NCBI GenBank assembly: GCA_027064285.1
Contig: JAMOPX010000112.1
Coordinates: forward strand, 1 to 11,034
Source of the DNA: Desulfobacterales bacterium
GTDB taxonomy: Bacteria > Desulfobacterota > DSM-4660 > Desulfatiglandales > JALVZP01
Length of the DNA: 11,034 bases
Direction of reading: 5' to 3'
In this document: piece after piece, positions 1 to 5,305 of the stretch
How the letters are laid out: the number at the start of each line of letters is the position of its first letter
Position numbering within the stretch: the stretch's first letter is position 1
Translations under genes and position numbers: made by a program
The notes under the pieces: generated by a model
The model's database searches: none
What the model was told of the DNA's origin: nothing
Seen by the model: only the letters and a program-made list of their open reading frames with translations

Positions 1-638
1 GGCTTTCTATGATATCCAAGAAGAGCAATATCAGAGCAGTGCACAGCTCCGCACATATTCAAACAACATGCCATAGAGATTCTTACCTGCGCAGGCAGTG
101 TCATACTTTGAAAATAATCAAATAGTTCGTCCATTATTGCTTTTACCATGGAAGAGGCATCAGTAGCAGGAGTATGACAATGGATATATCCCTGGGTATG
201 AACTATATTTGTAATTCCTGCACCTGTTCCACCAATTGGGAATTTATAACTTCCAGTATGGAATTTTCTATTCTGAAGATCCTTTTTTAGAGCCTCCAGC
301 TTTTCTTCACTATCTACTATAAATTCTATATTGTTTCTGGTAGTCCACCTTACATAACCATCGCAGTACTTATCAGCTATGTCACATACTTCCCTTATAT
401 ATTCAGCAGACATAAGACGAGGAGCACCACACCTTACTGTATATACTTTATCCCCTGTTTCTGAAACATGCATCAAAACTCCAGGCTCAAGAATGCGATG
501 ATACTTCCACTTTCCATAGTTTTTCTTTATTACTGGAGGGAAAAATTCCCAGAAATGCCTTGGCCCAATATCAGTGATTCTATTTTCCATTGGTTTCTCT
601 GGATTATATAATCCCAATCTTTCTGTTGAAAGTCCCAT
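1..638 (-). CDS. dsrB: Dissimilatory sulfite reductase beta subunit, partial (3' end outside window)
   Basis: The beta subunit of the cytoplasmic DsrAB siroheme enzyme, which reduces sulfite in sulfate respiration. About 212 N-terminal residues are visible; DsrB is usually about 360-380 residues, so the ferredoxin domain and stop lie beyond base 1. The reading begins MGLSTERLGLYNPEKPMENR and carries family-typical segments: NRITDIGP, the WKYH..LEPGVLMHV region, FPIGGTGAG, VHTQG.IHCHTPATDAS, and near residue 190-200 ACCLNMCGAVHCSDIA with the cluster/siroheme-region cysteines. The ATG at 636-638 has an AGGAGG at 647-652, 8 nt upstream. It lies 146 nt downstream of dsrA on the same strand, a wide gap for a pair that is normally closely spaced. 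Identification is very secure; only the truncation by the window is limiting. Confidence 0.97.
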   Translation of the reverse strand, partial: MGLSTERLGLYNPEKPMENRITDIGPRHFWEFFPPVIKKNYGKWKYHRILEPGVLMHVSETGDKVYTVRCGAPRLMSAEYIREVCDIADKYCDGYVRWTTRNNIEFIVDSEEKLEALKKDLQNRKFHTGSYKFPIGGTGAGITNIVHTQGYIHCHTPATDASSMVKAIMDELFDYFQSMTLPAQVRISMACCLNMCGAVHCSDIALLGYHRK

Positions 639-673
639 AAGTTATACCTCCTCTTAAACAGATTGAATTTTTG

Positions 674-712
674 TTAGCTTTTGATAGCTTTCATAATCAG
701 CTTATCCCTCAT
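674..712 (-). CDS. Possible 12-residue peptide between dsrA and dsrB
   Basis: On the minus strand an ATG at 710-712 opens the frame MRDKLIMKAIKS, closed by TAA at 674-676. A GGAGG at 721-725 sits 8 nt upstream, which is ideal spacing. I do not recognise the peptide; it is short and basic with four Lys/Arg. It could be a translated spacer peptide that links ribosome traffic from dsrA to dsrB, or a chance ORF: a purine-rich motif before an ATG is not rare. Nothing in the sequence proves translation. Confidence 0.25.
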   Translation of the reverse strand: MRDKLIMKAIKS

Positions 713-740
713 CAGGACTACCTCCACCTTGAACCCATTC

Positions 741-775
741 AGACTGTGAGAAAAACTCGTAAAAACTCACAGTCT
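741..775 (-). repeat. 10-bp perfect hairpin in dsrA-dsrB spacer
   Basis: The arms AGACTGTGAG (741-750) and CTCACAGTCT (766-775) are perfectly complementary around a 15-nt loop consisting largely of A-runs on the plus strand (U-runs in the minus-strand RNA). It begins 9 nt after the dsrA stop. Likely roles are protection of the dsrA 3' end, an RNA processing site or partial attenuation before dsrB; these are inferences. Confidence 0.6.
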
Positions 776-784
776 AAAGAGGTC

Positions 785-2206
785 CTATCTCTGATGTCTC
801 TTACGATATTCTTTGATATCTCTATCCCATCCACCAGGAACATCCTCTTCTTTCCAGAAGATATAAGGATTGCTTCTTGGCTCTTTTACCAACTGTGGAA
901 ATGCAGGTACCTGTAACACTTCTAAGAGCTTGCGTATACTTTGTCTCTGGATAAGCTCTCCAACTCTTTCTCTATTCTTTCCTTCCTCCATCCACCAATC
1001 CCATACAGGCTCAATTACTTTCTCTTTAATATTATCATATGGGGGTTCTGCTTTCATAAATGGAATGATCACCATCGAAAGCTGAGCACCTTCCAATATC
1101 GGTGCTTTTGCTCCTATCAGAATTGTTACTCCTGTGTCTTTACCAGGCCTGAGAGCTTCTGGCATAACATTTATGCAATGCATACAGCGGACACACTCTT
1201 TATTATTAATCATAAGCTTTCCATCTTCCATCCACATACACTTAGATGGACATAGATCTATCACTTCTTTATATATATCGAATTTACCCCAGTCTCTTCC
1301 ACTATGAGCACCTCCATTTGGAGGGATCTCTCCGTTGATATATGCTTGTACTGCCTCTTGATCTATTCTTATTTCATCTCTCCATGTTCCTATAAAAGAA
1401 AGATCAGCCCTTGCTATAGATGCCACACAACAGTTAGGACAGCCATCAAACTTAAATTTAAATTTATATGGAAATGCAGGTCTGTGCAATTCATCTTGAT
1501 AGTATGTAGTAAGTTCATAACACATATCTTGTGTATCTATGCAAGACCATTCGCAACGGGCCTTACCAATACAACAAGAAGGAGTCCTTAAATTTGACCC
1601 AGAACCACCCAAATCTTGCTGTAACTGGTGAGTTAATTCAAAGAATATAGGCTCTAACTGTTCGGTGGTTGTTCCTAAGAATATGATATCTCCTGTAGAT
1701 CCATGCATATTAAAAAGACCGCTTCCTCTAAATTCCCAGAGGTCACACAGGGTTCTTAAGTAATCAGTATTATAAAACTTGCTCGCAGGTTGGTTTATAC
1801 GCATTGTATGAAAGGCCGCAATTCCTGGAAACTTATCCGGAATATCAGAGTATCTTCCTATAACACCACCTCCATACCCAAAAACTCCAACGATTCCACC
1901 ATGTTTCCAGTGGGTTTCACCATCCTTAAAAGAAAGCTCTAACTGTCCCAGAACATCTTCTACAACATCCTTAGGAATAAGGACTTTATCATCCGCTAAC
2001 TTTCTTCTATGTAACGCTTCTCTTTTCAGATCAATTACAAAACTGGGCCAAGGTCCTGTCTCAAGTTGTTCTACTGTAGAAATATCATGCTTACACTTGA
2101 ATTCTTTAAGTTCCTCTTCTGTATAGTTATGCACTTCTTCATCAGTATAAATCCGCATTTCCTCATACTTTATCTCTTTTTGTTCAAACTTTGGTTTAAA
2201 TTCCAT
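785..2206 (-). CDS. dsrA: Dissimilatory sulfite reductase alpha subunit
   Basis: The catalytic partner of DsrB in the cytoplasmic alpha2beta2 enzyme that reduces sulfite. At 473 residues it is longer than the usual about 400-440. QLETGPWPSF, close to the N-terminus in typical DsrA, starts at residue 47 here, so there is an acidic N-terminal extension of about 36 residues. Visible motifs: THWKHGGIVGVFGYGGG (98-114), NMHGSTGD (166-173), the cluster/siroheme cysteines C212-x5-C218 and C256-x3-C260 (in DGCPNCC), and an inserted ferredoxin domain with C319, C323, C338, C341 and C344. The C-terminus ends PYIFWKEEDVPGGW..D..EYRKRH, as in the family. The ATG at 2204-2206 has AGGAGG at 2214-2219, 7 nt upstream, which supports the long start. 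It is the first gene after a good promoter and is followed by dsrB. Confidence 0.98.
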   Translation of the reverse strand: MEFKPKFEQKEIKYEEMRIYTDEEVHNYTEEELKEFKCKHDISTVEQLETGPWPSFVIDLKREALHRRKLADDKVLIPKDVVEDVLGQLELSFKDGETHWKHGGIVGVFGYGGGVIGRYSDIPDKFPGIAAFHTMRINQPASKFYNTDYLRTLCDLWEFRGSGLFNMHGSTGDIIFLGTTTEQLEPIFFELTHQLQQDLGGSGSNLRTPSCCIGKARCEWSCIDTQDMCYELTTYYQDELHRPAFPYKFKFKFDGCPNCCVASIARADLSFIGTWRDEIRIDQEAVQAYINGEIPPNGGAHSGRDWGKFDIYKEVIDLCPSKCMWMEDGKLMINNKECVRCMHCINVMPEALRPGKDTGVTILIGAKAPILEGAQLSMVIIPFMKAEPPYDNIKEKVIEPVWDWWMEEGKNRERVGELIQRQSIRKLLEVLQVPAFPQLVKEPRSNPYIFWKEEDVPGGWDRDIKEYRKRHQR

Positions 2207-2235
2207 TACTTCGCCTCCTTTTTCTCCTTTTTTGT

Positions 2236-2274
2236 GTAGTTTTTATCAGGATTGTCCAAACTAATAAAAACCAC
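2236..2274 (-). promoter_or_regulatory. Leader RNA hairpin upstream of dsrA
   Basis: Arms 2236-2249 and 2261-2274 pair over 14 bp around an 11-nt loop. In the minus-strand RNA the only two non-Watson-Crick pairs are G-U wobbles; on the plus strand the same positions would be A-C mismatches. This favours a structure in the dsr transcript. It ends 29 nt before the dsrA start and is not followed by a U-run, so it looks like a 5'-UTR stability or translational control element rather than a terminator. Confidence 0.5.
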
Positions 2275-2354
2275 TTTCTTTTTTCTTCTCCACCTCCTTT
2301 CTCTTTTGTTTTATGTCTTTGAATCACATTCCTTTCCCCATTTTTGTCAAAGTT

Positions 2355-2383
2355 TTATAATCATAGTATTAAAAGATTGTCAA
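2355..2383 (-). promoter_or_regulatory. Sigma70-type promoter for dsrAB
   Basis: On the minus strand a perfect TTGACA (2378-2383) is followed after 17 bp by TTATAA (2355-2360); an 18-bp spacer would give TATAAA instead. Transcription would start near 2347, giving a leader of about 140 nt before dsrA. A second TTGACA at 2345-2350 has no good -10 partner. Confidence 0.6.
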
Positions 2384-2439
2384 TAAAAATTTCCGTAAAT
2401 TTCACCTCTTGCGTTATAATGATGGAGAGGTTCTGAAGG

Positions 2440-2695
2440 TTTCTACGCGTGCGATGATGGGAGCTATTATTGGATGGACTAAGCGCCTGGGGAATGGATA
2501 CTTATAATAGACGATGTAGTAGTAATCAAGCCATTTTTGGCGTCCAAAACAGCACTATCAATCCAAGCGATATCGCACCAAGTTGCAATTAGCTTGGGAG
2601 ATGATTGTAGAGGTTTACCAAACTGGTCTGTCTATTGATTACCTGCTGACTTGTAAATACTACCTCTACAAACTCACCGAGAATTGCTGTTGCTG
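2440..2695 (+). pseudogene. Degraded transposase relic (IS4-like superfamily, DDE type)
   Basis: No open gene is present, but conceptual translation on the plus strand gives broken protein-like pieces. One frame reads STRAMMGAIIGWTKRLGNGY from about 2441 to 2500 and the next frame continues LIIDDVVVIKPF (2501-2536). The pattern G-x-L-I-I-D-D-x-x-x-x-K-P is typical of the first catalytic Asp region of IS4/IS701/ISH3-like transposases. A further frame at about 2562-2695 reads KRYRTKLQLAWEMIVEVYQT onward and ends at a stop. At least two frame changes and internal stops show it is dead. The family assignment rests mainly on the short IDD-KP motif and is tentative. Confidence 0.4.
2605..2671. repeat. 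10-bp inverted repeat in transposase relic
   Basis: TTGTAGAGGT (2605-2614) and ACCTCTACAA (2662-2671) form a perfect inverted repeat separated by 47 nt. It lies inside the transposase debris upstream of rpsF. It may be a leftover of mobile-element structure or chance; no U-run follows. Confidence 0.35.
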
Positions 2696-2706
2696 CTGAG
2701 CATTTC

Positions 2707-2735
2707 TTGACAATATAAAAATACGATGATACCCT
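2707..2735 (+). promoter_or_regulatory. Promoter for the rpsF operon
   Basis: A perfect TTGACA (2707-2712), a 17-bp spacer and TACCCT (2730-2735), which keeps the important TA and final T of the -10 box. A start near 2742 would leave a leader of about 24 nt containing AAGGGG before the rpsF ATG. It stands just downstream of the transposase relic. Confidence 0.5.
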
Positions 2736-2765
2736 TGTTAAAAATTAGAAAAAGGGGTTTGTATT

Positions 2766-3146
2766 ATGAAATACATGAGGTATTATGAAATGCTTTATAT
2801 TATAAGGCCTGATCTTGAGTCTGAGGTATACAAGTCCGTAATACAAAAATACAACAAAATAATAGAGGACAACAAAGGTATAATAACAAAAGTAGAGGAA
2901 TGGGGAAAAAGGTCGCTGGCCTATGAAGTAGAAAAATTCAAAGACGGATTTTATGTGCTTATAAGATTCTGTGGAAATGCTGATCTTCCAGAAAAGCTAC
3001 AAAGAGATTTTAGATTTGAGGAAAGAGTGTTAAAATTTATAGTGGTAAAATTAAGAGATAAGGTAAATCCAGAAGAATTAAAAGAAAAAGTCTCCGAGGA
3101 AAAGGCAAATGATGAGGAGGTAAAAGTAAAGGATGGAGGTAAATAA
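2766..3146 (+). CDS. rpsF: 30S ribosomal protein S6
   Basis: S6 is a primary-fold protein of the small subunit platform and binds 16S rRNA together with S18. At 126 residues it is slightly long: the core ferredoxin-like fold (MRYYEMLYIIRPDLE near the start, EEWGKRSLAYEVEKFKDGFY in the middle, FRFEERVLKFIVVK near residue 95) is followed by a charged Lys/Glu tail from about residue 100. The ATG at 2766 has a purine-rich AAAGGGG a few bases upstream; a second ATG three codons later (2775) is an alternative start. It is the first gene of the operon, and its 3' end carries the ribosome binding site for rpsR. No ssb follows, unlike the common rpsF-ssb-rpsR order. Confidence 0.97.
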   Translation: MKYMRYYEMLYIIRPDLESEVYKSVIQKYNKIIEDNKGIITKVEEWGKRSLAYEVEKFKDGFYVLIRFCGNADLPEKLQRDFRFEERVLKFIVVKLRDKVNPEELKEKVSEEKANDEEVKVKDGGK

Positions 3147-3147
3147 G

Positions 3148-3381
3148 GTGCAAAATGCTCCAATAAGACCATATTACAGAAAAAAGATATGTAGATTTTG
3201 TGTAGATAAAAATCTAGTAATAGATTACAAGAGGCCGGATATATTAAAAAATTTTATCACAGAAAGAGGGAAAATAATTCCTTCAAGAATTTCAGGCACA
3301 TGTGCTAAGCATCAGAGAAAGCTGGCCAGGGAAATAAAAAAGGCTAGGATTATGGCTCTCCTTCCTTTTGTTGTATATTAA
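3148..3381 (+). CDS. rpsR: 30S ribosomal protein S18, cysteine-containing form
   Basis: S18 pairs with S6 on the platform of the 30S subunit. I chose the GTG at 3148 (77 residues): a GGAGG at 3135-3139 lies exactly 8 nt upstream. The in-frame ATG at 3133 would put that motif inside the gene and overlap rpsF by 14 nt. Family features are the basic N-terminus, YKRPDILKNFITERGKIIPSRISG (read from residue 27) and the C-terminal LAREIKKARIMALLPF. Cys15, Cys18, Cys52 and His55 form the C-x2-C...C-x2-H pattern of zinc-binding S18. The stop TAA (3379-3381) shares its last base with the next gene's ATG. rplI, the usual next gene, is absent. Confidence 0.96.
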   Translation: MQNAPIRPYYRKKICRFCVDKNLVIDYKRPDILKNFITERGKIIPSRISGTCAKHQRKLAREIKKARIMALLPFVVY

Positions 3382-3764
3382 TGAGAGATTATAAAATTTT
3401 TATAAAAGCATACAATGAAGTTAAAAAGAATGTTGATCCCAATAAAAGAGGGACTTTACCTGATTTAAGTAGACTTGTGTGTTATATATTAATGGGAGTT
3501 CCTCCTGTTCCGGCTGATGAGTATGACGTGCCGGAGGCCCAAGAAATTGCTATTGAACAGAGAATCGCTATATTAAAGGCGATATTTGTAGAGATAAATA
3601 AAGATGAACCTGAAGAATTTATAGACCAAGGGCTTAATCTGTATGATACAGCGGGTAGGATGGCAAAAGAGTTGTTAAAAGATAATATGTCTGAAGAATT
3701 ATCTGAGTTTTTGGATAAACATGTAGCATATTATCCTCAATTAGATGACTATGATTTGATATAA
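3381..3764 (+). CDS. Unrecognised 127-residue protein coupled to rpsR
   Basis: I do not recognise this protein. It is acidic, soluble-looking and without a signal peptide, membrane segment or cysteine pair; it has a single Cys in RLVCYILMG. Sequence composition suggests mostly helices: residues 1-15, 28-40, a helix around EAQEIAIEQRIAILKAIFVE (52-71), another around AGRMAKELL (90-98), and an acidic C-terminus ending QLDDYDLI. A proline-rich stretch GVPPVPADEYDVP lies between. The ATG overlaps the rpsR stop by one base (TAATG) and there is no Shine-Dalgarno sequence, so translation probably depends on reinitiation after rpsR. The next gene starts 11 nt later. The position suggests a ribosome-linked or growth-linked role, which is inference only. 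Confidence 0.85.
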   Translation: MRDYKIFIKAYNEVKKNVDPNKRGTLPDLSRLVCYILMGVPPVPADEYDVPEAQEIAIEQRIAILKAIFVEINKDEPEEFIDQGLNLYDTAGRMAKELLKDNMSEELSEFLDKHVAYYPQLDDYDLI

Positions 3765-3775
3765 GGAGGGTTGGT

Positions 3776-3958
3776 ATGAACACGGAAGAACTCGTCACTC
3801 TCATGAAACAGGTAGAAGAAAAAGGTCTTGATTGGTCTGAAGTAGAGAAAAAAATAGATGTTCCGAAACAAGTGCTAGACTTATATGTAAAATCCGGGCC
3901 TGTTCCTGTAACTATTATAAAAAAACTCAAGCAGATAGTCGAAGAATCACAGAATTAG
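3776..3958 (+). CDS. Unrecognised 60-residue protein, possible small helical/HTH fold
   Basis: A short gene with a strong Shine-Dalgarno (AAGGAGGG, overlapping the end of the upstream gene) and ATG at 3776. The protein begins MNTEELVTLMKQVEEKGLDW and contains WSEVEKKIDVPKQVLDLY followed by PVPVTIIKKLKQIVEES. The helix-turn-helix-helix rhythm (EVEKKIDVPKQVLDLY) resembles small DNA-binding folds of the Cro/MerR size class, but I cannot match it to a family. It is the last gene of the rpsF operon; no clear terminator follows. Ribosome binding site, spacing and charged composition support a real gene; the function is unknown. Confidence 0.75.
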   Translation: MNTEELVTLMKQVEEKGLDWSEVEKKIDVPKQVLDLYVKSGPVPVTIIKKLKQIVEESQN

Positions 3959-4128
3959 TAAAAACGCAATGAGGGTGGAATTTTTACTGGACGGAGGTTC
4001 TTTTCCTTTAGCAAAGCTATTAAGCTCTGTTATCTTTGCAGAATCAAATAGCTGAACTATAATAGTGGAAGGAAAGGATATTTCTATGTTTCTTAGGGGT
4101 GTGTCTTATGTACCTTTAATCCAACAGG
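3959..4128. other. Gap with no recognisable gene
   Basis: Between the 60-residue gene and the IS630 relic. There is an AT-rich inverted repeat of 8 bp (3957-3964 with 3981-3988) that is too weak to call a terminator, and a 28-codon frame (3969-4055) without recognisable content. A TATAAT occurs at 4057-4062 but lacks a good -35 box. The stretch is probably more decayed mobile-element flank. Confidence 0.4.
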
Positions 4129-4496
4129 ATGAAGTTTTATTCTGACTTTAATTATATTAAGTATTACAATCTTAAAAAAGAAGGAATTTCACCTACTGCT
4201 TCATCAAGGCTCAAAGTAAAGCCATATGATCCTAAGTATCCGGCTGTATGTATGGACGAGAAGAACTACCAGCTTTTAGAGAATAAGGTAGAGCCTCTTC
4301 CTTAAAAGCCTCACAAATCGGAGAAAGAGGACTATGAATATCAAAGGAAAGGGGTTGTTAATTTGTTCATTTTGAGTTTCATTATACTCCCAAGCATGGT
4401 AGTTGGTTGAACATGGCTGAAATAGAACTCAGTGCCCTGACAAGGGAATGTCTCAATAACTTATATTATGAAAGAAAATTTATTAATTATCCGCAT
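4129..4496 (+). pseudogene. IS630-family transposase relic with internal deletion
   Basis: Conceptual translation gives hallmark IS630 pieces. An open 58-codon frame (4129-4305) ends with the block YDPKYPAVCMDEKNYQLLEN and then KVEPLP before a TAA. The same frame continues after the stop with KPHKSEKEDYEYQRKGVVNL. The frame then jumps to FHYTPKHGSWLNMAEIELSA and LTRECL, which in intact enzymes lies about 60-80 residues further on. The segment with the second catalytic Asp (the D-N-x-N-x-H region) is therefore deleted. The N-terminal DNA-binding part is also missing. The relic's last stop (TAG at 4504-4506 in that frame) lies 16 nt before the pyrK ATG, so the piece ends right at the pyrK upstream region. 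Confidence 0.85.
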
Positions 4497-4515
4497 AATT
4501 GTGTATAGCTATAAT
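4487..4515 (+). promoter_or_regulatory. Candidate promoter giving a near-leaderless pyrK message
   Basis: A perfect TATAAT (4510-4515) lies only 7 nt before the pyrK ATG (4523), so transcription would begin at or next to the start codon. The -35 position (TTATCC, 17-bp spacer) is weak. No Shine-Dalgarno sequence precedes the ATG, which fits a leaderless message. The box lies at the tail of the IS630 relic. Confidence 0.35.
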
Positions 4516-4522
4516 TGATCAT

Positions 4523-5305
4523 ATGTCTGTCCTGGATGCAAAAGTAGTTTTTAATAAATGCTTAGCCAAGGAGATCTATTTTCTTCTTTTAAAAGCAAAA
4601 GAAGTTTCTTTAAAAGCAAAACCAGGACAATTTGTTATGTTAAAGCTATATCCTGATAGGCTCGCTTTTCTACGGCGTCCTTTTTCTATATGTCTTTCTC
4701 TTCCAGAAAAAGACATTTTTGCCATATTATACACTATAAAAGGAAAAGTCACACAATCCATGAGTTCTCTTAATACAGGAGCGACTATTTCTGTTGTAGG
4801 ACCACTTGGAAATCCTCTTAAGCTTCCAGAAAATATTTCAGATTTGATACTGATAGGAGGAGGTATAGGAATTGCTCCTCTTATATCTTTCTTACCCATG
4901 TACCACGAAAAAGCACATTTTATTGCTGGCTTTCGCTCTTCTGAGGATTATATAGATGTGAAAGAGATATTTCCAGGCACATACGAATATATTGTGGCTA
5001 CAGAAGATGGAAGCAAAGGGTATAAAGGGACAAGCCTTGATCTTTTTAGGCAATATACAAAAAGTCGAGTTTTTAATAATGCAATAGTGATATCATGTGG
5101 TCCCCTTGCTATGTTAAAAAAGCTAAGTAAAATATGTGCGCAAGCAAAACTTACATGTTACGTATTTCTTGAGACTCATATGGCCTGCGGAATGGGACTG
5201 TGCCAGGGTTGTGTGGTAAAAACAAAACAAGGCTATAAAAGGGTTTGCAAAGATGGTCCTATATTTAGTGCAGAGGAAATATGCTGGGAAGAGATTCGAG
5301 ATTAG
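4523..5305 (+). CDS. pyrK: Dihydroorotate dehydrogenase B, electron transfer subunit
   Basis: An FAD and [2Fe-2S] protein that passes electrons from PyrD to NAD+ in the fourth step of pyrimidine synthesis. At 260 residues it has the normal length. The FAD-binding motif RRPFSICL is at 51-58, the NAD-binding loop GGGIGIAPL at 112-120, and the C-terminal cluster Cys are 222, 227, 230 and 242 in ACGMGLCQGC and VCKDGP. I prefer the ATG at 4523; an in-frame TTG at 4499 is possible but would add eight residues that belong to the relic region and are not needed. No ribosome binding site is visible. The 3' end overlaps pyrD by 25 nt, as expected for subunits of one complex. Confidence 0.95.
   Translation: MSVLDAKVVFNKCLAKEIYFLLLKAKEVSLKAKPGQFVMLKLYPDRLAFLRRPFSICLSLPEKDIFAILYTIKGKVTQSMSSLNTGATISVVGPLGNPLKLPENISDLILIGGGIGIAPLISFLPMYHEKAHFIAGFRSSEDYIDVKEIFPGTYEYIVATEDGSKGYKGTSLDLFRQYTKSRVFNNAIVISCGPLAMLKKLSKICAQAKLTCYVFLETHMACGMGLCQGCVVKTKQGYKRVCKDGPIFSAEEICWEEIRD

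Larger units (their letters stand above)
639..784 (-). other. dsrA-dsrB spacer with hairpin and mini-ORF
   Basis: A 146-nt untranslated spacer inside the presumed dsrAB message. Directly after the dsrA stop it contains a perfect 10-bp inverted repeat, then a 12-codon reading frame with its own Shine-Dalgarno sequence, then the dsrB ribosome binding site. No U-run follows the hairpin on the minus strand, so it is not a simple terminator. Confidence 0.6.

Noticed and set aside
941..1591. Plus-strand open frames of 71-104 codons opposite dsrA
   Set aside because: They are antisense shadows of dsrA, with no ribosome binding site or recognisable protein content.
2345..2350. Second TTGACA as another dsr promoter
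   Set aside because: No acceptable -10 box at 16-18 bp downstream on the minus strand.
3133..3147. ATG at 3133 as rpsR start
   Set aside because: The GGAGG lies inside this extension, exactly 8 nt before the GTG at 3148, which is therefore the better start.
3957..3988. 8-bp inverted repeat as terminator of the rpsF operon
   Set aside because: The arms are AGTAAAAA and TTTTTACT: AT-only pairs apart from one, a 16-nt loop and no T-run after the stem.
3969..4055. 28-codon frame MRVEFLLDGGSFPLAKLLSS
   Set aside because: It lies in decayed flank, has no ribosome binding site, and resembles nothing known.
4499..4525. TTG start for pyrK at 4499
   Set aside because: No ribosome binding site, and the extra eight residues are not needed to match PyrK; the ATG at 4523 fits the family start.
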